This document shows, piece after piece, positions 27,385-35,808 of a stretch of DNA of 64,000 nucleotides. This stretch comes from Micromonospora sp. WMMD980 (GTDB taxonomy: Bacteria; Actinomycetota; Actinomycetes; Mycobacteriales; Micromonosporaceae), in the NCBI RefSeq assembly GCF_029626035.1, contig NZ_JARUBE010000003.1, forward strand, positions 930,001-994,000, read 5' to 3'. The notes under the pieces are model-generated. The model saw only the letters and a program-made list of their open reading frames with translations. It was not told the origin of the DNA and did no database searches. Numbering within the stretch: the stretch's first letter is position 1; each line of letters begins with the position of its first letter. The position numbers were made by a program, and so were the translations under genes.

Positions 27385-27803
27385 CGACGTTGAGCCAGGA
27401 GGCACGCGACCTGAGCTGGCTGGTGAACGCGTTCGCCGAGCGGGTTCCCGGGGTGGCGCACGCCGTGGTGGTGTCCTCCGACGGGTTGCTGGTGGCGATC
27501 TCCGCGCACCTGCCGCGCGACCACGCGGACAAGCTCGCCGCGGTCACCTCGGGCCTGATGAGCATCACCGCGGGCGCGGCGCAGATGTTCGACGGCGACG
27601 TCGTCAAGCAGACCGTGGTCGAGATGGGCCGGGGCTACTTCCTGGTGATGCAGATCCGCGACGGGTCGATCCTGGCCACCCTGGCCGGCGCGGACGCCGA
27701 CATCGGCGTGGTCGGATACGAGATGGCCCGGCTGGCCAAGCAGGCCGGCGAGATGCTCACCCCGGCGCTGCGCGCGGAGTTGCAACAAGCGCTGCCGCGC
27801 TGA
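27381..27803 (+). CDS. Roadblock/LC7 domain protein (CvnB-like)
   Basis: A 140-residue roadblock/LC7 (MglB-like) protein. It contains [27 protein letters not shown], the [15 protein letters not shown] helix and [19 protein letters not shown]. In conservons this protein partners the histidine-kinase-like CvnA and a small GTPase. The GTG start overlaps the cvnA stop by four bases. The usual next genes, DUF742 (CvnC) and GTPase (CvnD), are absent: the transcript ends at a hairpin 7 bases later. Confidence 0.93.
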   Translation: MTTLSQEARDLSWLVNAFAERVPGVAHAVVVSSDGLLVAISAHLPRDHADKLAAVTSGLMSITAGAAQMFDGDVVKQTVVEMGRGYFLVMQIRDGSILATLAGADADIGVVGYEMARLAKQAGEMLTPALRAELQQALPR

Positions 27804-27809
27804 CGGGCA

Positions 27810-27835
27810 CCCGGCCGGCGGCGTCGCCGGCCGGG
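27810..27835 (+). terminator. GC hairpin between the conservon fragment and the GH1 gene
   Basis: A perfect 10-base-pair stem (27810-27819 with 27826-27835) with a 6-base loop between convergent stop codons. It has no T-run and is probably a bidirectional actinomycete terminator. Confidence 0.6.
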
Positions 27836-27851
27836 CCACGCCCGACCGGCC

Positions 27852-29378
27852 CTACAGCCCGTTGCGGCGGATCACGTCGCGGTACCAGTGGGCGCTGCGC
27901 TTGAACACCCGGCGCTGGGTCGGGTAGTCCACGTAGATCAGGCCCCAGCGCTGCTCGTACCCCTCGTTCCACTCGAAGTTGTCCAGCAGCGACCAGACGT
28001 GGTAGCTCTCCAGCGGCACCCCGTCGCTGATCGCCCGGTGGGCGACGGTGAAGTGGTCGCGCAGGAAGGTGACCCGGCCGGCGTCGTCGACGGTGCCGTC
28101 CGGGCCGGGCGCGTCGGGGCAGGGCAGACCGTTCTCGGTGATGGTGATCGGCACCCGGCCGTAGTCACGGGTGACCCGGGTCAGGATGTCGTACATGCCC
28201 TGCGGATAGATCTGCTGCCAGTCCGCCTGGGAGGTGGGCCACCTGCGCACCGTGCCGCCGCCGCCGGTGACGTAGATCGGCGTGTAGTACTGCACCGCGA
28301 GCAGGTCCACCGGGCTGGAGATGATCTTCAGGTCGCCGTCGCGGATGCCCTTGACCATCCGGCTGCCGGGGCCCAGGTCGGCGAGCACGTCCTGCGGGTA
28401 CGCGCCCTTGAAGATCGAGTCGAGGTAGAGGCGGTTCTCGTAGCCGTCGTGGAGCGTGGTCGCGGCGGCGGCCTCGGCGCTGTCGTCCGCCGGGTAGCAG
28501 GGGTGCAGGTTGAGCGCCGGGCCGATGCGTCCGGGCACGCCGGAGGCGCGCAGCGCCTGCACGGCGAGGCCGTGGGCGAGCTGGAGGTGGTGGGCCACCA
28601 GGTAGGCGGCGGCCTCGTCCTGGTGCCCGGGGGCGTGGTGGCCGGTGAGGTAGCCGTTCTGCACCACGGTCTTCGGCTCGTTGACGGTCAGCCAGACCGG
28701 CACCTGCTCGCCGAGGGCGCGGAACACGACGTCGGCGTAGTCGGCGAAGCGCTCGGCGGTGTCGCGGTTCTCCCAGCCACCGTCGTCCTGGAGCGCCTGG
28801 GGGAGGTCCCAGTGGAAAAGTGTGGCCATCGGCGCGATCTCGCGCTCGTGCAGGCCGTCCACCAGGCGGCGGTAGAAGTCCAGGCCGCGCTGGTTGGGGC
28901 GGCCGGAGCCGTCGGCCTGGATGCGCGGCCAGGAGATGGAGAACCGGTAGCTGCGCAGCCCCAGCTCGCGCATCAGGTCGAGGTCCTGGGCGTACCGGTG
29001 GTAGTGGTCGGCCGCGACGTCGCCGGTGTCACCGTTGGCGGTGCGGCCCGGGGTGCGGCTGAAGGTGTCCCAGACGGACTCACCCCGGCCGTCCTCCTTG
29101 GCGGCCCCCTCGATCTGGTACGCCGAGGTGGCCGCGCCCCAGCCGAATCCGGTCGGGAAGCGCAGCGTGCCGTTCCGCTCCGCGTCGGTGTCGCGCTCGG
29201 GCGGGGAGTCGCAGGCGCCGAGGGCGGTGGCGGCGAGCCCGGCCACGGACGCGCCGGCGAGCCCGGTCCGGGCCGCGCCGGCCACGGACGCGCCGGCGAG
29301 CCCGGTCCGGGCCGCGCCGGCGGCGGTCGCGGACAGGGCGGCGCGGCGGAGCAGGCGCCGTCGGGTGAGTAACGACAT
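27852..29378 (-). CDS. Exported GH1 family beta-glucosidase
   Basis: A 508-residue GH1 enzyme. The N-terminus LLTRRRLLRRAAL followed by a hydrophobic, Ala/Gly-rich stretch and LGAC at about residue 55 looks like a Tat-type lipoprotein signal. The catalytic barrel begins FPTGFGWGAATSAYQIEGA; the acid/base Glu is in WLTVNEPKT and the nucleophile in ITITENGLP, and TLFHWDLPQ is present. It should hydrolyse cellobiose or short cellodextrins at the cell surface. ATG 29378 has GAGGAGAAC upstream. A CebR-like operator lies 37-50 bases upstream of the start, and the divergent neighbour is a GH48 cellulase, so the pair forms a cellulose-use locus. The signal region holds a perfect 39-base duplication. 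Confidence 0.92.
   Translation of the reverse strand: MSLLTRRRLLRRAALSATAAGAARTGLAGASVAGAARTGLAGASVAGLAATALGACDSPPERDTDAERNGTLRFPTGFGWGAATSAYQIEGAAKEDGRGESVWDTFSRTPGRTANGDTGDVAADHYHRYAQDLDLMRELGLRSYRFSISWPRIQADGSGRPNQRGLDFYRRLVDGLHEREIAPMATLFHWDLPQALQDDGGWENRDTAERFADYADVVFRALGEQVPVWLTVNEPKTVVQNGYLTGHHAPGHQDEAAAYLVAHHLQLAHGLAVQALRASGVPGRIGPALNLHPCYPADDSAEAAAATTLHDGYENRLYLDSIFKGAYPQDVLADLGPGSRMVKGIRDGDLKIISSPVDLLAVQYYTPIYVTGGGGTVRRWPTSQADWQQIYPQGMYDILTRVTRDYGRVPITITENGLPCPDAPGPDGTVDDAGRVTFLRDHFTVAHRAISDGVPLESYHVWSLLDNFEWNEGYEQRWGLIYVDYPTQRRVFKRSAHWYRDVIRRNGL
29241..29318 (-). repeat. Perfect 39-bp tandem duplication inside the GH1 signal region
   Basis: Bases 29241-29279 are repeated exactly at 29280-29318. 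This adds 13 residues in frame (GAARTGLAGASVA twice) to the hydrophobic part of the exported beta-glucosidase. The exact identity suggests a recent slippage or duplication. Confidence 0.95.
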
Positions 29379-29414
29379 GGAGGTTCTCCTCGAAGTGACG
29401 GGCCGCCCGGGGGC

Positions 29415-29428
29415 CGGGAGCGCTCCCA
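29415..29428. promoter_or_regulatory. CebR-like operator, GH1 side
   Basis: CGGGAGCGCTCCCA matches 13 of 14 bases of the LacI-family CebR box TGGGAGCGCTCCCA known from Streptomyces cellulose genes. It lies 37 bases upstream of the GH1 start codon, positioned to block transcription until cello-oligosaccharide is present. Confidence 0.8.
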
Positions 29429-29875
29429 GCATAGGCCGGAGGCGGCCGGCCTCGATTCCGGCGGTCGCGGCGCGGACGCGGCGCGGCCGGCGGGCGGCCG
29501 GAGTGGGGTGGGCGGATGTCGCTCGGGGGGTGGGGGCGAGCGGCGAGGATGGGGCGAATAGCGCGAAAGGCCGTCCGGGTGGCGTGTCACGCCTGTCCCG
29601 TCGGCCTCTTTTGCCGTCGACAACGGGGGTTTAGTGTGGGGACGGGGGAGGGCAACCCCCGTCCCCACCGAGATGCACACACACACGACTTGGAATTGGC
29701 GTCCGTCGTGCGTGTCGCGCGGGAGCCGGGCCACGCGAGTGGCTCTGGTTCCACCTCCCTCCGTCTGGCGGGTGATGGCCGGCGGCGGCGTCCGGGCTGG
29801 TATCGCCGCCGGCCACTGGGCCGTTGCGCCGGGTACGGGTGTCCCCGGCGGTTCAGTAACTTACATCTTCGTCGA

Positions 29876-29889
29876 TGGAAGCGCTCCCA
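29876..29889. promoter_or_regulatory. CebR-like operator, distal site before GH48
   Basis: TGGAAGCGCTCCCA matches 13 of 14 bases of the CebR box. It lies about 325 bases before the GH48 start, 110 bases from a second site, a spacing that would allow cooperative binding or looping. Confidence 0.78.
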
Positions 29890-29985
29890 TCGGCGATGCT
29901 GCGACTGTAACCCGCGTCACGCCTTTGTGAAAGCCCCTAAACGAGATCGAAACATGGACGTGGGTGTCTGCCCTGGCCATTGTGG

Positions 29986-29999
29986 TGGGAGCGCTTCCA
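29986..29999. promoter_or_regulatory. CebR-like operator, proximal site before GH48
   Basis: TGGGAGCGCTTCCA matches 13 of 14 bases of the CebR box, about 215 bases before the GH48 start codon. With the 29876 site it probably controls the cellulase promoter. Confidence 0.78.
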
Positions 30000-30214
30000 T
30001 GGCAGACTCTCGACACGCGACGCGGAGCCAGCTCGCGCGAGCACGGGCCGCCGAGGGCACCCGGTGAACAACCGGTGCGGCGCCCCGATCCCCGGCACGG
30101 CCGGGACGACCCCCTTTCCGGACGCCTCCGTCCCCCCGCGCACGTCCATCGGTCGCGTGGAGGCGCCCCGCCGGGACCCCGGGTCCCGGCCCGGTCCGAG
30201 GAGACACCGCCCAC

Positions 30215-33121
30215 ATGAGACTCATGGCCAGACGTCGCCGCACGGCGATGCTCGCCGCCACCGCCCTCGCCATCGGCGGGGTGGCCCTGCCGGCGACCGC
30301 CGCGCAGGCCGCACCCGCCTGCGACGTCACCTACGCGACGAACGACTGGAGCGGCGGGTTCACCGCCAGCGTCACCATCAAGAACCTGGGCGACGCGCTG
30401 AACAACTGGTCGCTGAAGTTCGCGTTCCCCAACAGCAGCCAGCGCCTGACCCAGGGCTGGTCGGCCAAGTGGAGCCAGTCCGGCAGCGAGGTGACCGCGA
30501 CCAACGAGTCGTGGAACGGCAGCCTGCCCACCGGCGCGTCCACGAACATCGGCTTCAACGGCACGTTCAGCGGCAGCAACCCGAAGCCGAGCGCGTTCAC
30601 GCTCAACGGGGTCGCCTGCAACGGCGCCTCCACCAACCAGCCGCCGACGGTCTCACTCGGCGTGCCGGCCGGCCCGTTCACCGCCCCGGCCGACGTGCCG
30701 CTGACCGCGACCGCCAGCGACCCCGACGGCACCATCAGCAAGGTCGAGTTCTACCGCAACGGCCTGTTGGTCAACACCGACACCACCGCCCCGTACGGCT
30801 ACGACCTGCTGGGTCTGCCGGCGGGCAGCTACACCGTGCAGGCCAAGGCGTACGACAACGCCGGCGGCACCGCCACGGCGGAGAAGTCGTTCACGGTGAC
30901 CGCGGCCACCGGTCCGAAGCTGGTGGCCACGCCGTCGGCGGTGAGCGTCGACGAGGGTGGCGGCGCCACGGTCCGTTACACGCTCAGCGCGGCGCCCAGC
31001 GCCAACGTCCCGGTGACCCTCGCCGTCACCGGTGACAGCGACATCACCGTCTCGCCGTCGACGCTGACGCTCACCCCGAGCAACTGGAGCATCGGCGTCA
31101 CCGCCACCGTCTCCGCGGCCGAGGACGCCGACACCGTCGGCGGCACCGCCACCGTGACGGCGTCGGCCACCGGGTACGCCCCGGTCTCGGTGGTCGCCAC
31201 CGAGATCGACAACGACACCCCGGGCGGCGACAACGCCTACATCAAGAAGTTCCTCGACCAGTACGGCAAGATCAAGAACTCGGGCTACTTCAGCCCCGAG
31301 GGCGTGCCGTACCACTCGATCGAGACGCTGATCGTGGAGGCGCCCGACTACGGGCACGAGACCACGTCCGAGGCGTTCAGCTTCTGGATCTGGCTGGAGG
31401 CCCAGTACGGCCGGGTCACCCAGAACTGGGGCCCGTTCAACAACGCGTGGACCGTGACCGAGAAGTACATCATCCCGAGCCACGCCGACCAGCCGACGGC
31501 CGGCTCGCCGGGCACCCCGCAGTACGCGGCCGAGCACAACCTGCCCAGCCAGTACCCGTCCGCCCTGGAGGCCAGCGTCCCGGTCGGCCAGGACCCGCTG
31601 CGCTCGGAGCTGCAGTCCACCTACGGCACCGGCGACATCTACGGCATGCACTGGCTGCTCGACGTCGACAACACCTACGGCTACGGCCGGTGCGGCGACG
31701 GCACCACCAAGCCCGCCTACATCAACACGTTCCAGCGGGGCACCCAGGAGTCGGTGTGGGAGACCGTGCCGCAGCCGTCCTGCGACACGTTCAAGCACGG
31801 CGGCCAGTACGGTTACCTCGACCTGTTCGTCAAGGAGTCCAACGCCCCGGCCAAGCAGTGGAAGTACACCAACGCCCCGGACGCCGACGCGCGCGCCGTG
31901 CAGGCCGCCTACTGGGCGCTGACCTGGGCCAAGGCGCAGGGCAAGGAGGCCGACGTGGCGGCCACCGTGGCCAAGGCCGCCAAGATGGGCGACTACCTGC
32001 GCTACGCGCTGTTCGACAAGTACTTCAAGAAGATCGGCAACTGCGTCGGCGCGTCCGCGTGCCCGGCCGGCAGCGGCCGTGACTCGGCGCACTACCTGCT
32101 CTCCTGGTACTACGCCTGGGGTGGCGCGTACGACACGTCGCAGAACTGGTCGTGGCGGATCGGCTCCAGCCACAGCCACTTCGGCTACCAGAACCCGTTC
32201 GCGGCCTGGGCGATGACCAACGTCGCGGAGCTGAAGCCGAAGTCGCCGACCGCGGTCTCCGACTGGCAGAAGAGCATGGACCGGCAGTTGGAGTTCTACA
32301 CCTGGCTCCAGTCCGCCGAGGGCGGCATCGCCGGCGGCGCCACCAACAGCTGGGACGGCAGCTACGCCCAGCCGCCGGCCGGCACCGCCACCTTCTACGG
32401 CATGTTCTACGACGTCGACCCGGTCTACAACGACCCGCCGTCGAACCAGTGGTTCGGCATGCAGGCCTGGTCGATGCAGCGCATCGCCGAGCTCTACCTG
32501 CAGACCGGCAACGCCAAGGCCAAGGCGCTGCTCGACAAGTGGGTGCCGTGGGCGATCGCCAACACCACCACCGGCACCAACTGGTCGATCCCGTCGGACA
32601 TGAAGTGGACCGGCCAGCCGGCGAACTGGAACCCGAGCAGCCCGCAGCCGAACACCAACCTGCACGTCGAGGTGACGGTGAAGGGCCAGGACGTCGGCGT
32701 CGCCGCCGCCTACGCCCGCACCCTCATCGCGTACGCGGCCAAGTCCGGCAACGTCGCGGCGAAGACCACCGCCAAGGGCCTGCTGGACGCGCTCTCGGCC
32801 GCGGCCGACAGCAAGGGCGTCTCGATGCCGGAGAAGCGCGGCGACTACAAGCGCTTCGACGACGTCTACAACGCCGCCGACGGTCAGGGCCTCTACGTGC
32901 CGCCGGGCTGGACCGGGAAGATGCCGAACGGCGACACCATCGCCGCCGGCAAGAGCTTCCTGGACATCCGGTCGTTCTACAAGAACGACCCGGAGTGGCC
33001 CAAGGTGCAGGCGTACCTGGACGGTGGCGCCGAGCCGGTCTTCAACTACCACCGGTTCTGGGCACAGGCGGACGTCGCCATGGCGTACGCCGACTACGGC
33101 ACCTACTTCCCGCAGGGGTGA
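30215..33121 (+). CDS. Secreted CBM2-GH48 cellulase (reducing-end exoglucanase)
   Basis: A 968-residue secreted enzyme. A signal peptide (MARRRRTAMLAATALAIGG, cleavage near AQA-AP) is followed by a CBM2 cellulose-binding module (about residues 36-135, with the usual exposed Trp residues W46, about W83 and W102). Next come an Ig-like domain (about 142-236), a Calx-beta-like domain (about 240-330) and a GH48 catalytic domain to the end. GH48 hallmarks include NAYIKKFLDQYGKIKNSGYF, the proton-donor Glu region PDYGHETTSEAFSFW, and HWLLDVDN. GH48 enzymes release cellobiose processively and are central to crystalline-cellulose breakdown. GAGGAG lies 11 bases before the ATG. CebR-like boxes upstream imply induction by cello-oligosaccharides, and the GH1 neighbour would split the product. 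Confidence 0.95.
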   Translation: MRLMARRRRTAMLAATALAIGGVALPATAAQAAPACDVTYATNDWSGGFTASVTIKNLGDALNNWSLKFAFPNSSQRLTQGWSAKWSQSGSEVTATNESWNGSLPTGASTNIGFNGTFSGSNPKPSAFTLNGVACNGASTNQPPTVSLGVPAGPFTAPADVPLTATASDPDGTISKVEFYRNGLLVNTDTTAPYGYDLLGLPAGSYTVQAKAYDNAGGTATAEKSFTVTAATGPKLVATPSAVSVDEGGGATVRYTLSAAPSANVPVTLAVTGDSDITVSPSTLTLTPSNWSIGVTATVSAAEDADTVGGTATVTASATGYAPVSVVATEIDNDTPGGDNAYIKKFLDQYGKIKNSGYFSPEGVPYHSIETLIVEAPDYGHETTSEAFSFWIWLEAQYGRVTQNWGPFNNAWTVTEKYIIPSHADQPTAGSPGTPQYAAEHNLPSQYPSALEASVPVGQDPLRSELQSTYGTGDIYGMHWLLDVDNTYGYGRCGDGTTKPAYINTFQRGTQESVWETVPQPSCDTFKHGGQYGYLDLFVKESNAPAKQWKYTNAPDADARAVQAAYWALTWAKAQGKEADVAATVAKAAKMGDYLRYALFDKYFKKIGNCVGASACPAGSGRDSAHYLLSWYYAWGGAYDTSQNWSWRIGSSHSHFGYQNPFAAWAMTNVAELKPKSPTAVSDWQKSMDRQLEFYTWLQSAEGGIAGGATNSWDGSYAQPPAGTATFYGMFYDVDPVYNDPPSNQWFGMQAWSMQRIAELYLQTGNAKAKALLDKWVPWAIANTTTGTNWSIPSDMKWTGQPANWNPSSPQPNTNLHVEVTVKGQDVGVAAAYARTLIAYAAKSGNVAAKTTAKGLLDALSAAADSKGVSMPEKRGDYKRFDDVYNAADGQGLYVPPGWTGKMPNGDTIAAGKSFLDIRSFYKNDPEWPKVQAYLDGGAEPVFNYHRFWAQADVAMAYADYGTYFPQG

Positions 33122-33131
33122 GGTGACGACT

Positions 33132-33165
33132 CCTCCGTGGGCGGGAGAGGACCCGCCCACGGAGG
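33132..33165 (+). terminator. Hairpin terminator after the GH48 gene
   Basis: A perfect 14-base-pair GC stem (33132-33145 with 33152-33165) and a 6-base loop 10 bases after the GH48 stop codon. The following 240 bases before the DUF3159 gene hold no recognised feature. Confidence 0.85.
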
Positions 33166-33408
33166 ACGCCCACCCGGCCGATGGGGGAACGGAGCGGCCG
33201 GGTCGGCGGACGGCCTGACGCCCACGGTCAGGCCGGGTGGGCCGGCCGTCCGGCCGACGCGGCGGACGGACCGGCCCACCACTCCGCCCGGGGAGGACCC
33301 ATGGCGCGAAAGGCACGCAAAATTCAACGCTCCACGGGATCACATCCGTGGCGATGACGGAGTAACGTATTTGACGGAGAGGCCGCTCCCCCCGTGGCGG
33401 CCTCTCCA

Positions 33409-34107
33409 CTAACTTTCGGGCCCGGCCGCCGCCGGCCCCCCGTCCGGGCCGGAGGCCCCGGCCGGGTGCCGCAGCCCCGGATGCCCGGCCGGCAGCGACC
33501 GGCGGATCACCACCCAGCTCACCGCCAGCGTCGCCGCGACCAGCGGCCAGGTCAGCGCCGCCCGGGTCAGCGCCAACGCGACCACCTGCCCGTCGAGCCA
33601 GAGCGGGACGAACACCGCCACCCGCAGCACGTAGGTGGCCGTCCACACCCAGCTCGCCCGGCCGTACGCCCGCAGCAGCGCCGGGTCGCGCCGCCACCGC
33701 CCCCGCTGCCCGAGCACCAGCCCGACCACCACGCCGAGCAGCGGCCAGCGCACCACGATGCTGACCGCCCAGGCCAACGCGCTGGCCGCGTTGGAGGCGA
33801 TCTGGAGCAGGAAGAAGTCGCCGGCCCGGCCGGTGCGCAGCGCGATCAACGCGGCCAGGCAGACCGCCAGCAGCCCGACCAGCACCGAACGGGGGCGGTC
33901 GCCACGCCGCCAGCGCCAGACGGCCACCGCCGCGCCGGTCACCACCGCGACGAGCACGCCGCCGCCGAGACCGCCGAGCACCCAGCCCAGTCCGAACCCC
34001 AGTGGGGGCAGCGTCGCGTCCACCGCGCCGCGCCGTCCACCGAGCAGGTCGGTGAGCGACTCCGGTCGCGCCCCGGTCGACCGCTGCCGCTCCGGCGTAC
34101 CGGTCAC
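33409..34107 (-). CDS. DUF3159 family membrane protein
   Basis: A 232-residue integral membrane protein with five or six hydrophobic helices. It starts with ESLTDLLGGRRGAVDATLPP, the DUF3159 signature, and has VWTATYVLRVAVFVPLWL in the second half. The GTG start has GAGGAGG six bases upstream. The family is conserved in actinobacteria, often beside OB-fold or potassium-transport genes, but its role is unknown. Here it diverges from a PAP2 gene. Confidence 0.87.
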   Translation of the reverse strand: MTGTPERQRSTGARPESLTDLLGGRRGAVDATLPPLGFGLGWVLGGLGGGVLVAVVTGAAVAVWRWRRGDRPRSVLVGLLAVCLAALIALRTGRAGDFFLLQIASNAASALAWAVSIVVRWPLLGVVVGLVLGQRGRWRRDPALLRAYGRASWVWTATYVLRVAVFVPLWLDGQVVALALTRAALTWPLVAATLAVSWVVIRRSLPAGHPGLRHPAGASGPDGGPAAAGPES

Positions 34108-34200
34108 CCGCCACCTCCTCGACGAAGCCCGCCCCAACCTACGCCGGAATGCGGGGCGCTCCGCCGCGCGCCGCGACGGGCCGACCGCTAAGTTGTCCGG

Positions 34201-35082
34201 GTGCGGGAGACGGCGAGGGGTTGGACGGCGGTCTGGTTGGTCGTGCTGGCCTTGGTCCAGACGGCCGCGTTCCTGGTGTTGTGGCGGTTCGCCGTGCACA
34301 CCGAGCTGGGCCAGTGGTTGGACACGGTCGCGTTGACCGGCAACCAGATCGGGCAGGACCGGATCGACGGGCCGGTGGACACCATCCTCAACGCCATGTC
34401 GGCGGTGTCGCTGCTGGCCGCGACCGCCGTGATCGGCTTCATCGCGCTGATCCGGGGGCGCAAGGCGCTGGCCGTCACCGCGACGCTGCTGATCGCCGGC
34501 GCGAACGTGAGCACCCAGGCGCTGAAATACCTCCTCGCCCGCCCGGACTTCGGCATCGACCCGGAGCGGGCCGCCGCCGGCAACAGCCTGCCCAGCGGCC
34601 ACACCACCGTCGCGGCATCGGTGGCGGTCGCCCTGATCCTGGTGCTGCCCCGCAAGCTGCGGGTGGCCGGCGCGTTCATCGGCGCCGGTTACGCGGCCGC
34701 CGCCGGCGTCGCCACGCTCTCCGCCGGCTGGCACCGGCCCAGCGACGCGGTCGCCGCCTACCTGCTGGTCGGCGCCTGGGCCGCGGTCGCCGGGCTGGTG
34801 CTGCTGGTCTTCCAGCGGGAACGGGCCGTGGTGGAGCCGGGCGACGCGCACCGCGTCGCCGCCGCCGTGCTCGGCGTCGGCGGCGCGCTGGCCCTGCTGG
34901 TCTCCGCGCTGGCGCTGTCCTGGCTGGTCGACCGCTCCACGATCGCCGCCACGGACCTCGGCCGCCGTCCGCTCCTCGTCGGGTACGCCGGCAGCGCGGC
35001 CGGCATCGTCGGCACGATCGCCGTGGTGGCCGCGCTGGTGCTCGCCACGGTGCACCGGCTGGTGCCCCGCTGGAAGGGCTGA
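34201..35082 (+). CDS. PAP2 family membrane phosphatase
   Basis: A 293-residue polytopic membrane protein with the three PAP2 motifs: KYLLARPDF (K-x6-RP-like), PSGHTT and SAGWHRPSDAVA (S-x3-H-x3-D). These build the phosphohydrolase site that removes phosphate from lipid phosphates such as undecaprenyl or phosphatidic acid diphosphates. C-terminal helices extend beyond the core. The GTG start lacks a clear ribosome site. The next gene starts 8 bases after its stop. Confidence 0.92.
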   Translation: MRETARGWTAVWLVVLALVQTAAFLVLWRFAVHTELGQWLDTVALTGNQIGQDRIDGPVDTILNAMSAVSLLAATAVIGFIALIRGRKALAVTATLLIAGANVSTQALKYLLARPDFGIDPERAAAGNSLPSGHTTVAASVAVALILVLPRKLRVAGAFIGAGYAAAAGVATLSAGWHRPSDAVAAYLLVGAWAAVAGLVLLVFQRERAVVEPGDAHRVAAAVLGVGGALALLVSALALSWLVDRSTIAATDLGRRPLLVGYAGSAAGIVGTIAVVAALVLATVHRLVPRWKG

Positions 35083-35090
35083 GGACCGGC

Positions 35091-35762
35091 ATGTCGTCGG
35101 TGCGCGTGGCGTTCCGCGACGAGTGCGAACGGCTGGAGCGGGTGCTGCACGGGCTCGACGAGGCGGCCCTGGACCGCCCGACGCCCTGCCCGCCGTGGCG
35201 GGTACGGGACCTGCTGGCGCACGTGAGCACCGGGGCCGGTCGGCTGGTCGCGATGCTCGCCGAGCCCGCGCCGCCGAAGCCCGAGGTGAGCGCCGCCGCC
35301 TACTTCGGCACGGCCAAGTTCACGCCCGAGGTCGACCGGGACCGGATCGAGGGCGCCCGGGCGGCGGCGCACGCGTGTTCCGGCGTGGTCGAGGCGGCCC
35401 GGGAGTTCGGGCGGGCCTGGCGGAGCACCGACGCCGCGGTGGCCGCCGAGCCGCCCGGACGGGTGGTGCGCACCCGACACGGCGACGCGATGGCGGTGAC
35501 CGAGTTCCTGCGTACCCGGGTGGTGGAGGTCGCGGTGCACGGCCTGGACCTCGCCGACGCGCTGGACCGGCCGCCGTGGACGACCCCGGCCGCGGCGGCC
35601 GTGGTGGTCGACGTGCTCACCGCCGGACGGCCGGTGCCGGCCGGGCTCGGCTGGGACCCGGCCACCGTGCTGCGCAAGGCCACCGGCCGGCTGCCGACGA
35701 TCGGCGCGGAGCGGGCGGCGCTGGCGGCGGCCGGCATCCGCCGGCTCGCGTTCGGCCGCTGA
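35091..35762 (+). CDS. Maleylpyruvate isomerase family, mycothiol-dependent enzyme
   Basis: A 223-residue DinB-like four-helix protein. The N-terminal MDMPI motif is RPTPCPPWRVRDLLAHVSTGAGRL, giving the metal-binding His, and TRVVEVAVHGLDLADAL gives the second His-x3-Asp cluster. Family members use mycothiol as cofactor for isomerisation or S-transfer, but most have no known substrate. It is probably co-transcribed with the PAP2 gene 8 bases upstream. No strong ribosome site is seen (GAGGACCGGC). Confidence 0.88.
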   Translation: MSSVRVAFRDECERLERVLHGLDEAALDRPTPCPPWRVRDLLAHVSTGAGRLVAMLAEPAPPKPEVSAAAYFGTAKFTPEVDRDRIEGARAAAHACSGVVEAAREFGRAWRSTDAAVAAEPPGRVVRTRHGDAMAVTEFLRTRVVEVAVHGLDLADALDRPPWTTPAAAAVVVDVLTAGRPVPAGLGWDPATVLRKATGRLPTIGAERAALAAAGIRRLAFGR

Positions 35763-35808
35763 GGGGCCGGCCACCCCGCGACGGCAGGACGGGCCGTCCG
35801 CCGGTCGG

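Larger units (their letters stand above)
29379..30214. other. Divergent regulatory region between GH1 and GH48 genes
   Basis: About 836 bases with no convincing gene. It holds three CebR-like 14-base palindromes, one near the GH1 gene and two 200-340 bases before the GH48 start. Possible small ORFs here lack ribosome sites and have atypical composition. Promoters were not placed. Confidence 0.6.

Noticed and set aside
29516..30067. Small gene in the GH1/GH48 divergent region
   Set aside because: No ribosome site, atypical composition and overlap with CebR-like operators; treated as regulatory DNA.
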